The notes under the pieces were generated by a model. That model was not told where the DNA came from, made no database searches, and worked only from the letters and a program-made list of their open reading frames with translations. This document shows positions 28,023 to 36,580 of a stretch of 64,000 bases of DNA, in pieces. The position numbers and the translations under genes are program-made. Position 1 is the first letter of the stretch, and every line of letters starts with the position of its first letter. The DNA comes from Planktotalea arctica (GTDB taxonomy: Bacteria > Pseudomonadota > Alphaproteobacteria > Rhodobacterales > Rhodobacteraceae), in NCBI RefSeq assembly GCF_002105285.1, contig NZ_MUHR01000001.1, positions 62,001 through 126,000 on the forward strand, in the 5' to 3' direction.

Positions 28023-28913
28023 TCAAAGTCTCCAGTTCTTTGGCACGGCATCGTTTGTGAGTAATTTCAGGATCGGCAAAAGGATGGTGCGCAAAGCAAA
28101 GCTGTCAGCGGCTAGGATGCGCACAACAAGGACGGTTTCGGATAACAGGCTGGCACCCGCGCAGCTCGGCAAAAGTGCGCGAACAGGATCAAGAAACAGC
28201 TTAGCATTTTGCTCGGCCAGAACTATGCTGGCCATAGCTCTGGCCCCATTTGCGACAGCTGGGCGCCCAAGTTGGCTGGCGATATCACCTTCGAACTTGA
28301 ACCGGTCCAGATAAAGGCTCTGACGATTGGAGAATATAGATACGCGATCATCCAAGCCTGCGGAGCGCAGGGTCTCTCCCGATGCTTCGCGTCCAAACAC
28401 CATTGGCTCAACCATCAGAAATTTGGCTCTAGGGTGGAGATGCACATCCAGACGTCGTCGCAAACGCGCCCGATCAAACACAATTGTTTCTTGTGGAAGC
28501 CAATAAAGTTGCGCGCCTTGTTCGGCAGTCAAAGTCGTCTGGATTGAACCCGCATTCAAATCCGAAGCGCCGTAGATGCGTTCGGCAGCTTGTGTTGTAC
28601 AACTGATATTGGCGTTCTCATGGGCTGTGACAGTAGTTGAAAACTGATCGCCCCCCGTCACACCGCCTGCTGTGTTAATGATTACGGCTTCAACATTCCC
28701 GCTTACGGGGCGCGGGAATATCGCGCGAAACGACCCTTGTTGGCGCAGGTTCTTTAACCGCGTGACATCACCCGATGCCCGCTGCGCACTAATATTTAGC
28801 ATCCCTCGAGCGCGCTGAAAAACAGGCAAAGAATTGATGGGAATGTGTGCAGTCACGCCAGCCTCTTCACATGTTAGCAGATAAGCCGTGGCGGGATTTG
28901 TCACAATGAGCAA
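28023..28913 (-). CDS. ureD: Urease accessory protein UreD
   Basis: About 296 residues; a beta-helical chaperone that binds apo-urease and recruits UreF/UreG. Conserved parts include NTAGGVTGGDQFS, TTQAAERIYGASD, LYWLPQETIVFDRARL and LVEPMVFGREASGE (approximate order). The start is not certain: TTG at 28913, GTG at 28904 or ATG further in (before LNISAQRASG) are possible and no strong ribosome site helps. It is the first gene of the ure operon; the promoter should be in 28914-29123. Confidence 0.92.
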   Translation of the reverse strand: MLIVTNPATAYLLTCEEAGVTAHIPINSLPVFQRARGMLNISAQRASGDVTRLKNLRQQGSFRAIFPRPVSGNVEAVIINTAGGVTGGDQFSTTVTAHENANISCTTQAAERIYGASDLNAGSIQTTLTAEQGAQLYWLPQETIVFDRARLRRRLDVHLHPRAKFLMVEPMVFGREASGETLRSAGLDDRVSIFSNRQSLYLDRFKFEGDIASQLGRPAVANGARAMASIVLAEQNAKLFLDPVRALLPSCAGASLLSETVLVVRILAADSFALRTILLPILKLLTNDAVPKNWRL

Positions 28914-29038
28914 GCAAAGGCCGTGAATGCGAAGTGGTTTACCAAGCGTTTGCGTGATCGCTTAATAATTAGACTGACATGCGTGAAAAACAGGCTGAAA
29001 AAATATTGAAAACAAACGCGGCACTAATCCAAAAGCCA

Positions 29039-29055
29039 GAACCTTGTTGCGGTTC
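29039..29055. repeat. Small inverted repeat upstream of ureD
   Basis: GAACC (29039-29043) and GGTTC (29051-29055) around 7 bases, in the 210-base gap between ureD and the MscS gene. It is about 125 bases upstream of the ureD start and may be a regulator site or chance; I found no clear promoter or sigma-54 element here. Confidence 0.25.
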
Positions 29056-29123
29056 CGCATAAGTTCAAGCGGATTCAAAACGGTTAGCCGAAGCGCGAAT
29101 TTTCATAGCTAAAGCAAGCGAAA

Positions 29124-30509
29124 TCATGATTTTTGCGAGGCTCCGTCCTCTAACATCCGCACTTCCCGCTGCGGGAACGGGATAGAAATATCGTTCTCCT
29201 TGAACGTATCCCATAGCGCCAAGAACACAGCGCCGCGCACATTTGTGAGGCCGCCTGTGGGGTCTCTGATCCAGAAGCGCAGGATGTAATCGACGCTGCT
29301 ATCGCCAAAACCCACCACGTGACACACTGGTGCGCGAGGTGCGCCGAGCACGCGGTTCACGGATTGCGCAGCGTCAACGGCCAGCGCGCGAACCTTGTGA
29401 GGATCATCGCCGTAGGCCGCGCCGAAAAAGATATCAAGGCGCACATAGTCACTGGAATGGGACCAGTTGACCACTTGGCCCGTGATCAAATCCTCATTCG
29501 GGATCAAGTATTCTTTACCATCGCGCGTAACTACGCTGACATAGCGCGCACCAAGCGAGTTGATCCAGCCGAACGTCTCACCCAGCGAAATGACATCCCC
29601 CGGTTTGATCGATTTATCGAGCAGGATGATGATGCCGGAAACAAGGTTGGAGACGACCTTTTGCAGGCCAAAACCAAGGCCGACACCGATGGCTCCTGAA
29701 AGCACCGCGAGCCCGGTCAGATCGACCCCGACCGTGCGCATCCCGATGAAGAAGGCAGCGCCATAGAGCAGCACTTGCAGGAACTTGATTGCGAGTACCT
29801 GCATCGATGGCGAGATTTCATCGTTGCGCCGGATGGTGGCCGAAGACACGGTGGACACGAAACGCGCGCCCGCGAAAAGCACGGCCAGAATGATGATCGC
29901 CTGCAAAACTGTCCAAAGCGATAGCCGCATGGTGCCAATCTCGAAGGCAATGCTTTGCATCACGTTTTGCGCTTCGTCCGTCAGGCTCACGATGCTGAGC
30001 GTCACCCAAATCCATGCGCCATACCGTATGATGCTGCGCAGCAAGGGATTGTGAATGAAGCGGGTGAAGAAGGCGACGAAGAACCACGCACTTGCGAGAT
30101 TGGCGATGATCGAGAGCAAGTAGGAGCGCGAGGGCCAAGTCATTTCGCGCATGATCAGTACGGTGGCCCAGATCAGCGCCACATAAACCAAAAGGCGCAA
30201 ACGTCTGTGCAGCATGACCAGAATGCGCATGCGCCATGTGGGCCAGCCTTCGCGCGTGCGCATCCATGTGTGCATACGCGGTTTGAGCACGCCCGTTAGA
30301 AAATGCGCCGCGATGAACACACCAAGCGCAATGGCGATCTGATAGGCGATCCAGGGGCGCAGCAGGTTTTCGGTGATGCCTTGCGCGAAATCGGCAAAGG
30401 AAAACGCCGCCTCTCGCAGTTCGGCCAATGCGTCGGGCGCGGTTACTGCGTCCTCAGCTGCGGCTGTTGTGGCCTGCTCCAGGGTGCTTTGCGCGGGGGT
30501 ATCGCTCAC
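29124..30509 (-). CDS. MscS family mechanosensitive ion channel
   Basis: A 461-residue inner-membrane channel of the MscS family, opened by membrane tension under osmotic downshock. An acidic N-terminus (1-45) precedes about six transmembrane segments, ending in the pore helix (LSGAIGVGLGFGLQKVVSNLVSG, about residues 275-300, here split as GAIGVGLGFGLQ and KVVSNLVSG). The beta domain follows (ILLDKSIKPGDVISLGE) and the cytoplasmic vestibule (RDGKEYLIPNEDLITGQVVN). It appears monocistronic. Confidence 0.92.
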   Translation of the reverse strand: MSDTPAQSTLEQATTAAAEDAVTAPDALAELREAAFSFADFAQGITENLLRPWIAYQIAIALGVFIAAHFLTGVLKPRMHTWMRTREGWPTWRMRILVMLHRRLRLLVYVALIWATVLIMREMTWPSRSYLLSIIANLASAWFFVAFFTRFIHNPLLRSIIRYGAWIWVTLSIVSLTDEAQNVMQSIAFEIGTMRLSLWTVLQAIIILAVLFAGARFVSTVSSATIRRNDEISPSMQVLAIKFLQVLLYGAAFFIGMRTVGVDLTGLAVLSGAIGVGLGFGLQKVVSNLVSGIIILLDKSIKPGDVISLGETFGWINSLGARYVSVVTRDGKEYLIPNEDLITGQVVNWSHSSDYVRLDIFFGAAYGDDPHKVRALAVDAAQSVNRVLGAPRAPVCHVVGFGDSSVDYILRFWIRDPTGGLTNVRGAVFLALWDTFKENDISIPFPQREVRMLEDGASQKS

Positions 30510-30571
30510 GGGGGCACCTTTGCCTCATTTTGTTTGCGTTACTCTGTCACGGGGCTTTGGCCTCGGCAAGG

Positions 30572-30712
30572 TTAGCGCAACAAAATGACGGACGTGGTTT
30601 GAAGCGCCTCTTCACCCGAAAGCGATATAGCGAGAAAGAACATGGCAACAAGCATCGCGATCATGGCGAACTGCAGGCGCGCGAGCGCGGAGATTTCAAG
30701 CACTGATTTCAT
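30572..30712 (-). CDS. Possible 46-residue single-span membrane protein
   Basis: A minus-strand ATG at 30712 opens 46 codons ending in TAA at 30572. The product has a charged start, one hydrophobic helix (FAMIAMLVAMFFLAISL) and a short polar tail. No clear ribosome site is seen. It lies in the 470-base gap between the MscS gene and leuC, in the same orientation as the channel. Could be a true small protein or chance. Confidence 0.3.
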   Translation of the reverse strand: MKSVLEISALARLQFAMIAMLVAMFFLAISLSGEEALQTTSVILLR

Positions 30713-30822
30713 AATGACGGGTGTACGCGCCCGGTCTCGACTTGGATCAGTCTTGGATCAAAAGAAAATCGCAAAAAAGTGGCGTCTTGCGAGACTCGGG
30801 CAGAGTGGTGTATCTGCGGGTC

Positions 30823-30912
30823 ATGATACGTGTTTTCGATCTGAACGAGCGCACACGCCTGCGCGAACGCTTTTACGGTGCCTTGCGCGCCGTGCTGGCG
30901 CGCCTAGGCTAG
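30823..30912 (+). CDS. Possible short leader ORF upstream of leuC
   Basis: ATG at 30823 (or GTG at 30808) opens a 29-codon frame ending in TAG 70 bases before leuC. The product is basic and Leu-rich (residues 20-29 ALRAVLARLG), with the last Leu codon being the rarely used CTA. Its place before a leucine biosynthesis gene suggests a leader peptide. Runs of Leu codons, typical of enterobacterial leuL, are missing and I see no clear terminator/antiterminator pair. Confidence 0.25.
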   Translation: MIRVFDLNERTRLRERFYGALRAVLARLG

Positions 30913-30982
30913 GGCCTATTTGATCAGGTAGCTTTGACGCTAGCGCATTTACAACATTCACAACAACGACGGGAGTGGACCC

Positions 30983-32386
30983 ATGTCCCCCAAGACGATC
31001 TATGACAAAATCTGGGATGCGCATGTTGCGCATGAAGCGGAAGACGGCACGTGCCTGCTCTATATCGACCGCCACCTTGTGCACGAAGTGACCTCGCCGC
31101 AGGCCTTCGAGGGTCTGCGCATGACGAGTCGCACAGTGCGCGCGCCGGACAAGACGATTGCGGTGCCGGATCATAACGTGCCCACGACGCTCGACCGTGT
31201 CAAAGGTATCGAGAACGTAGAGAGCAAAATCCAAGTCGACGCGCTGGACAAGAACGCCAAGGATTTTGGCATTCATTACTATCCAGTGTCCGATGTGCGC
31301 CAAGGTATCGTGCACATCGTCGGACCCGAGCAGGGCTGGACCCTTCCGGGCATGACCGTTGTTTGCGGTGACAGTCATACAGCAACGCATGGCGCATTCG
31401 GTGCACTTGCGCATGGCATTGGCACATCCGAGGTCGAGCATGTTCTGGCCACGCAAACGCTGATCCAGAAGAAATCCAAGAACATGAAGGTCGAGATCAC
31501 GGGCAAATTGAAGCCTGGTGTCACGGCCAAGGACATTACGATGTCTGTGATCGGTGTTACTGGCACGGCTGGCGGTACAGGTTATGTCATCGAGTATTGT
31601 GGCGAGGCCATCGAGGCCCTGTCCATGGAAGGTCGCATGACCGTCTGCAACATGGCGATCGAGGGCGGCGCGCGCGCAGGCCTGATCGCGCCGGACGAGA
31701 AGACATATGAGTATTGCAAAGGTCGCCCGCACGCGCCCAAGGGTGCAGAGTGGGAAGCGGCCGAGACGTACTGGCGCACGCTCTTCACCGACGAGGGTGC
31801 GCAATTCGATAAGATCGTGACACTGAATGGCGCGGATATCGAGCCGAGCGTGACATGGGGCACATCGCCCGAGGACGTTCTGCCAATCTCGGGCGTTGTT
31901 CCATCCCCCGAGGATTTCGAAGGCGGCAAAGTCGAGGCAGTGAAACGCGCGCTTGAATATATGGGCCTGACAGCTGGTCAAAAGCTGACGGACATCGAAA
32001 TTGACACAGTTTTTATCGGGTCTTGCACCAACGGTCGGATCGAGGATTTTCGCGCTGTTGCGGAAGTCGTCAAAGGAAAAAAGATCAAAGAAGGCATGCG
32101 CGCGATGATCGTGCCCGGCTCCGGCCTCGTGCGGGCGCAGGCCGAGGAAGAGGGCCTAGCGGATATCTTCCGCGATGCCGGTTTCGAGTGGCGCCTTGCG
32201 GGTTGTTCCATGTGTCTTGCGATGAACCCCGATCAATTGTCTGAGGGTGAGCGCTGCGCAGCGACGTCGAACCGTAACTTCGAGGGTCGTCAGGGCTATA
32301 AGGGGCGTACACATCTTGTGTCGCCCGCCATGGCAGCGGCGGCTGCAATCACCGGCAAGCTGACCGATATTCGGGACTTTACCTGA
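30983..32386 (+). CDS. leuC: 3-isopropylmalate dehydratase large subunit LeuC
   Basis: A 467-residue aconitase-family subunit isomerising 2- and 3-isopropylmalate with LeuD in leucine synthesis. Cys ligands for the [4Fe-4S] cluster sit in [13 protein letters not shown] and [28 protein letters not shown] and EHVLATQT are family signatures. GGGAG precedes the ATG. The stop overlaps the next ATG by one base (TGATG). Confidence 0.97.
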   Translation: MSPKTIYDKIWDAHVAHEAEDGTCLLYIDRHLVHEVTSPQAFEGLRMTSRTVRAPDKTIAVPDHNVPTTLDRVKGIENVESKIQVDALDKNAKDFGIHYYPVSDVRQGIVHIVGPEQGWTLPGMTVVCGDSHTATHGAFGALAHGIGTSEVEHVLATQTLIQKKSKNMKVEITGKLKPGVTAKDITMSVIGVTGTAGGTGYVIEYCGEAIEALSMEGRMTVCNMAIEGGARAGLIAPDEKTYEYCKGRPHAPKGAEWEAAETYWRTLFTDEGAQFDKIVTLNGADIEPSVTWGTSPEDVLPISGVVPSPEDFEGGKVEAVKRALEYMGLTAGQKLTDIEIDTVFIGSCTNGRIEDFRAVAEVVKGKKIKEGMRAMIVPGSGLVRAQAEEEGLADIFRDAGFEWRLAGCSMCLAMNPDQLSEGERCAATSNRNFEGRQGYKGRTHLVSPAMAAAAAITGKLTDIRDFT

Positions 32387-32757
32387 TGAACCGACGCGGA
32401 TTCCTGTCCATGCTTGGCTCTGCGGCAGTTATGCCTGCGGTGCCTTTGCGGGGTGCGTTCGCCGCCCCTGCGGCTGCGGCAGGATATTCGCGTTACATGT
32501 TCGGGCTGGGGGTATTTCATGCGGCGACGCAGCCGACGCTGACGGCTGCCGAACTGGCCAGCCAACTGCGCATTCCGCTAGAGCAATCCAGCGTAATGAT
32601 CGCAGAAATGCAGGCCAAGGGCGTGCTCAAGGAAGGCGCGAGTGACGTCTTTACTGCGCATGGCGGCAAGCTGCGCACGTCGCAAAGACGCACGGCACGG
32701 CCAAAACCCGATCTCAACAAAATGCAAAAGGCGCCGAAAGTGGCGCAGGAGACGACA
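32386..32757 (+). CDS. Tat-signal reading frame running in frame into leuD
   Basis: ATG at 32386, coupled to leuC's stop, opens a frame that begins with a twin-arginine signal ([18 protein letters not shown], cleavage near AFAAP). It continues through a helical segment ([20 protein letters not shown]) that resembles a small winged-helix-type unit, then a basic linker ([14 protein letters not shown]). There is no stop before leuD: the same frame continues through LeuD to 33363, giving a potential 325-residue fusion. I recall separate Tat-signal proteins between leuC and leuD in related bacteria, so loss of a stop is likely. Function unknown. Confidence 0.55.
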
Positions 32758-33363
32758 ATGGAAAAATTCGACAAACTATCCGGTATCGCCGCACCGATGC
32801 CGCTGGTGAATATCGACACGGATATGATCATCCCCAAGGTGTTCTTGAAAACGATCAAACGCACGGGGCTGGGCGTAAACCTGTTCGATGAGATGCGTTA
32901 TGATCGCCAGGGAAACGAGATTGCCGATTTTGTGCTGAACAAACCTGCCTACCGGAATGCGCAGATCATCGTTGCGGGCGATAATTTCGGCTGCGGTTCC
33001 TCGCGCGAGCATGCCCCTTGGGCGCTTGCGGATTTCGGTATCAAATCGGTGATTTCTACCTCTTTCGCTGACATTTTTTACAACAACTGCTTCAAGAATG
33101 GCATCCTACCTATCGTGCTGCCGCAAGCCGCAGTGGATGTGTTGATGAAGGACGCTGAAAAAGGTGCGAACGCGCGTTTGGATGTGGATCTGGTCGAGCA
33201 GACGGTGACCAGCTCTGACGGCGAAGTGTTCTCTTTCGAGGTGGATAGCTTCAAGAAACATTGCCTGATGGAGGGCCTCGACGACATCGGCCTGACGATG
33301 GCGAAAGCAAGCTCGATTGATGCGTTCGAAGCCAAGGCAAGCGCGCTGCGCCCTTGGGTCTAA
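32758..33363 (+). CDS. leuD: 3-isopropylmalate dehydratase small subunit LeuD
   Basis: 201 residues from the ATG at 32758, full normal LeuD length. Motifs: [37 protein letters not shown], and [25 protein letters not shown] ends 6 bases before this ATG, so independent translation of a cytosolic LeuD is expected even though the upstream Tat-type frame runs in without a stop. Forms the heterodimer with LeuC. Confidence 0.95.
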   Translation: MEKFDKLSGIAAPMPLVNIDTDMIIPKVFLKTIKRTGLGVNLFDEMRYDRQGNEIADFVLNKPAYRNAQIIVAGDNFGCGSSREHAPWALADFGIKSVISTSFADIFYNNCFKNGILPIVLPQAAVDVLMKDAEKGANARLDVDLVEQTVTSSDGEVFSFEVDSFKKHCLMEGLDDIGLTMAKASSIDAFEAKASALRPWV

Positions 33364-33388
33364 AGTCTGCTGGGTACCGGTAGTAAAA

Positions 33389-33418
33389 GGGCGAGGCTGC
33401 CTGAATGTGGCCTTGCCC
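33389..33418 (+). terminator. Weak stem-loop after leuD
   Basis: GGGCGAGGC (33389-33397) pairs with GCCTTGCCC (33410-33418), 9 bp with one G-U and a 12-base loop. No T-run follows, so Rho-independent termination is doubtful; it may mark the 3' end of the leuCD mRNA. Confidence 0.35.
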
Positions 33419-33554
33419 GAAGTTTGCAGGCTGTTAACCGCGCTGCGCCAAATGAAGCTCTCAATTTCTTGCAATTGTTACAATGTTGTCTGCGCGTAGC
33501 GCTCAAAACTACATGAGCCACAACATATAGTGCGTTGATTTTCATGTGCCTTTT

Positions 33555-33632
33555 TCTCGCACCTCAATTGATGTAATCTCGCACCAGTTCTGCCCTCTTT
33601 TGGCCCCTTTGATTAAGCATGTTAATCTCGCA
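33555..33632 (+). repeat. Repeated TCTCGCA elements in the leuD downstream gap
   Basis: TCTCGCACC occurs at 33555-33563 and 33577-33585 (22 bases apart) and TCTCGCA at 33626-33632; the second and third are both preceded by TAA. They lie in the 340-base gene-free stretch between leuD and the membrane protein at 33761, where I see no gene. They may be regulator sites. Confidence 0.3.
33611..33627. promoter_or_regulatory. Palindromic site upstream of the 33761 gene
   Basis: GATTAA (33611-33616), 5 bases, TTAATC (33622-33627): a perfect 6-5-6 palindrome about 135 bases before the membrane protein start, overlapping the third TCTCGCA element. A dimeric regulator site is possible; no regulator can be assigned. 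Confidence 0.3.
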
Positions 33633-33760
33633 GCTTGAGATATTGGCTCGATCAAGGCACAAATAGGGCAAGATTGAGGCAGACCGCTTTCATAGGGCGG
33701 TTCAAGTTGGAACAAGCAGTCGGCACCGCATCGACAGCGTCCAAGTTGAAGGGAAACAAC

Positions 33761-34597
33761 GTGGTTACGAACGTCTTTGGCGCAGCCATGCGCGCATTTC
33801 TCGTGTGGCTATTGATCGCTACACCTTCGCTGATCCTGACGGGCGGTGCTGGCGAGAGCAGTCAGTTGGTTGTGTTTTTCGCTGTGCTTGCTGCAGTCTT
33901 CACCTTTGTCGAATATTACAGCAGCTTTCCCTCGATCGTCGAGTTTCGCTTTGCCGCTCCGTTCAATCGTCACCGTTTCGTGACGATATTTGCCATTATC
34001 GCCTCACTTTCGCTCGTGTGCAAAGGGGTGTTTCAACCTACTGCGCTGACCCTGACTGTGCGGCACTGGGGCGATTTGCTCGGGCAAGCGATTGATGTGC
34101 CGTATTCACCAGTCCGGCTGGTCGTGCTGATGCTCCATGAAAACGCATCGGTCGAACTGGTCGAAATCGTGCGCACCGCAGCAGGCCTTGCCTATTCCAT
34201 CTCGCTTTTGTCGCTGGTGATTTTCATCTTGCTGGTGCGCGTTGCTAAATGGCCCTCCAAGTCGGGCGCGTTCAATGTCTGGGTTAACCTGCCCTTGTTT
34301 GACCCAACAGGCGGCGGCGATGTGTTGGTGCGTCTCAAGCGTGACGCGAATATTAACATTATCTTTGGATTTTTGCTGCCATTCTTGATCCCAGCCGTGG
34401 TGAAGACTGCGACCGATCTTGTCGGCAACCTGACGATGGATGATCCGCAAACTTTGATTTGGACAATGAGCGCATGGGCCTTCCTTCCTGCAAGCATGAT
34501 CATGCGCGGCATCGCCATGGGGCGCGTTGCGGAAATGATCGAAGAAAAACGCCGCCGTGCCTATGCGCAATCGGACGCAACTGCGCAGGCCATCTAA
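33761..34597 (+). CDS. Polytopic membrane protein of unknown function
   Basis: 278 residues from GTG at 33761, supported by AAGGGA six bases upstream; the frame is open from further back, but those codons lack a ribosome site. About six hydrophobic segments are visible, for example AFLVWLLIATPSLIL, VVFFAVLAAVFTFVEYY and ISLLSLVIFILLV, with a conserved-looking cytoplasmic LFDPTGGGDVLVRLKRDANINI. The C-terminus is charged (RRRAYAQSDATAQ). It overlaps or abuts the EEP-like gene, so the two may be co-expressed. I do not recognise the family. Confidence 0.78.
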   Translation: MVTNVFGAAMRAFLVWLLIATPSLILTGGAGESSQLVVFFAVLAAVFTFVEYYSSFPSIVEFRFAAPFNRHRFVTIFAIIASLSLVCKGVFQPTALTLTVRHWGDLLGQAIDVPYSPVRLVVLMLHENASVELVEIVRTAAGLAYSISLLSLVIFILLVRVAKWPSKSGAFNVWVNLPLFDPTGGGDVLVRLKRDANINIIFGFLLPFLIPAVVKTATDLVGNLTMDDPQTLIWTMSAWAFLPASMIMRGIAMGRVAEMIEEKRRRAYAQSDATAQAI

Positions 34598-35601
34598 CGC
34601 TTTTCCTGTGCCTTGTACTTTTGCCTTTCGTTGCGAGTGCGGAAGGATTTCGCATTGCCAGCCTGCATGCTGAACTGACGCGCAAGGGCCCGGGCCTGCT
34701 GCTGCGCGATATCGAGCGGGGTAAGGACGAACAGATCGCCGCCTTGCAACAGATCGTGCAATCCGTCGCGCCAGATATCCTGCTTTTGACCAAGGTTGAT
34801 TTCGATGCTGAACTGCGCACAGCGCGTGCGCTGCAACGCGCGCTGGGCTTTGATCACGCCTTCGCCTTGCCGCCCAATTCGATGGTGCCTACCAGCCTTG
34901 ACCTAGACGGTGACGGGCGCAAGGGGGATCGCCAATCCTGGGTGCGTTATGCGGGGGAGGGCGCGATGCTTTTGCTCTCGCAGCACCCTGTTCGACTGCG
35001 ATTTCATATGAACGATCTGCTTTGGAAGGACGCGCCGAATGCTCAGATGCCCATGCGGGCCTCTGACGAGCCGTTCCCGTCAATCGCGGCGCATGAGGCG
35101 TTGAAACTTGTGAGCATCGGTCTTTGGGTTGTCGATGTGATGCCAGAGGGCGGTGCGCCCCTGACGCTTCTTGTGTTTCAAAACCAGACGCCTGTGTTCG
35201 ATGGACCCGAGGACATGAATGGTCTGCGCAATCGTGCACAGCTTGGATTGGTGCGCGCAGTTATGGAGAGCGTCTATGGCACCTTTCCTACAAAGCGCTT
35301 TGCTGTGATGGGTAACGCCAACCTAGATCCTGCGCGCGGGGTGGGGGATCGCGGGGCAATCGCGGCGTTTTTGGCGGATCGCCGTGTGCAGGATTTAAGA
35401 CCGCAAAGCGCATTGGGCGGGGAGGCGACGGCGTTTTGGGACAAGCCGGGGCCGATGCGTGTGTCCTATATTTTGCCAAGCGCAGAGTGGCAGGTTGATC
35501 GCGCAGAAGTGGTTTGGCCGCAGGCTGGCCTGCTCCGCACAGCGGCAGAGCAGGCCAGTCGTCACAGAATGATCTGGCTGGAGCTTAGGCCGCCGCCGTA
35601 G
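34474..35601 (+). CDS. Endonuclease/exonuclease/phosphatase-fold secreted protein
   Basis: The mature part starts after a signal-like stretch (LTLFLCLVLLPFVASA, near 34610) and matches a rhodobacterial EEP-family protein: GPGLLLRDIERGKDEQIAAL, VAPDILLLTKVDFD, LDLDGDGRKGDRQSW, FDGPEDMNGLRNRAQLGL and RHRMIWLEL. Catalytic positions look altered: the GDxN motif reads MGNANLDP and the RvDY-type motif reads MRVSYILPS. The start is uncertain: ATG at 34474 (375 residues) lies inside the preceding gene, and no ATG/GTG/TTG lies just before the signal. Periplasmic location inferred. Confidence 0.75.
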   Translation: MGLPSCKHDHARHRHGARCGNDRRKTPPCLCAIGRNCAGHLTLFLCLVLLPFVASAEGFRIASLHAELTRKGPGLLLRDIERGKDEQIAALQQIVQSVAPDILLLTKVDFDAELRTARALQRALGFDHAFALPPNSMVPTSLDLDGDGRKGDRQSWVRYAGEGAMLLLSQHPVRLRFHMNDLLWKDAPNAQMPMRASDEPFPSIAAHEALKLVSIGLWVVDVMPEGGAPLTLLVFQNQTPVFDGPEDMNGLRNRAQLGLVRAVMESVYGTFPTKRFAVMGNANLDPARGVGDRGAIAAFLADRRVQDLRPQSALGGEATAFWDKPGPMRVSYILPSAEWQVDRAEVVWPQAGLLRTAAEQASRHRMIWLELRPPP

Positions 35602-36490
35602 TCAGGCCTAGTGTGGCCCCTTTGGGCAGCGGAACAAAATCCGTCGCTTGGCGAAAGGCCTCCACCATCGGCGTGTGCTCGAACTCCGGCACGAGTACGT
35701 TGAACTTTGTACCATCCAGCCAATGCGGCGTATTCCAGATGTAGCGCATTTCGAAGATATGTTTCATCTCGGGCATGAACGGCCAGACCAGTCGCAGCGG
35801 CCACCAAGCCATCTCCTTGATGCGCACATCGTGTCCGCGCGCCTCTGCAATATTTGCGGCCATTTGCTGCGCGCTCAGGGTGTAACCTTCGAAACAAATG
35901 TCCGCGAAACGATCAAGGCTATCGCGTTGCTCGGCTACCAAAACGGTCGCGCGCGCGAGGTCTGGCAGGAAGGCCCAAGCGCGTGGAATGCCCGGTTTTC
36001 CGGGAAAGGTTAGTGCGCCTTTGCGCAGGCTTGGTGCCATGATCCTGTCGAACCAATTGCCGGATGGCTCGGTGTCCAGATAATCCCCTGCGCGCAAAAC
36101 AATCGTGCGCACGCCAGCATCGCGGTAACCTTGCTCCATTTTGATGCGGATTTGGCCCAGTAGGTTGGTGGCGCGGTATTCTGATTTATCCGACCAGGGG
36201 GCTGGCGTGTTTTCGCCGAACACATAGACATTGCCTGGAATGACCACTGTGGCGTCATTGTCTAGTGCAGCGCGGTAAACGGCAGGCTGCATTGCCAGCA
36301 CCTGCGCGTTCCACTTTTGATAGGGTGGGTTCCACGCGTTAACAATCAGATCGACCCCGCGCGCGGCGTCCTGCAAAGTGCCGGTTTTGCGATCAAAGCG
36401 GCGTACATCCCAACCTGCTTTTTCAAATGCGAGGGCAGCATTGCGGCCAAAACGACCTGTGGGGCCAAGAACTAAAACTGTCTGTGTCAT
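35585..36490 (-). CDS. NAD(P)-dependent epimerase/dehydratase-like protein (extended SDR)
   Basis: 301 residues with an N-terminal Rossmann motif VLVLGPTGRFGRNAALAFE (a GxxGxxG variant), then NAWNPPYQKWN, and a middle NVYVFGEN; TLSAQQMAANIAEARG fits the C-terminal substrate domain of NAD-dependent epimerase/NmrA-like proteins. The Tyr-x-x-x-Lys pair is not clear, so it may bind NAD(P)H without classic SDR catalysis. ATG at 36490 has GGAG five bases upstream. It diverges from the LysR gene at 36581, its likely regulator. The 3' end overlaps the convergent EEP gene by 17 bases. Confidence 0.8.
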   Translation of the reverse strand: MTQTVLVLGPTGRFGRNAALAFEKAGWDVRRFDRKTGTLQDAARGVDLIVNAWNPPYQKWNAQVLAMQPAVYRAALDNDATVVIPGNVYVFGENTPAPWSDKSEYRATNLLGQIRIKMEQGYRDAGVRTIVLRAGDYLDTEPSGNWFDRIMAPSLRKGALTFPGKPGIPRAWAFLPDLARATVLVAEQRDSLDRFADICFEGYTLSAQQMAANIAEARGHDVRIKEMAWWPLRLVWPFMPEMKHIFEMRYIWNTPHWLDGTKFNVLVPEFEHTPMVEAFRQATDFVPLPKGATLGLTTAAA

Positions 36491-36541
36491 GTCATTCTCC
36501 ATTTCTTATGGGAACAGATATGCGCCATACACATTCAGTTT

Positions 36542-36558
36542 GATATTTACCAAATATC
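36542..36558. promoter_or_regulatory. LysR-type operator between the dehydrogenase and LysR genes
   Basis: GATATTT-ACC-AAATATC is a perfect 17-base palindrome containing the T-N11-A core (T at 36544, A at 36556) typical of LysR regulators. It lies midway in the 90-base divergent gap, 52 bases from the dehydrogenase start and 23 from the lysR start, as expected for a site controlling both genes. Confidence 0.6.
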
Positions 36559-36580
36559 TACATCATGTATTCATTTTTGA

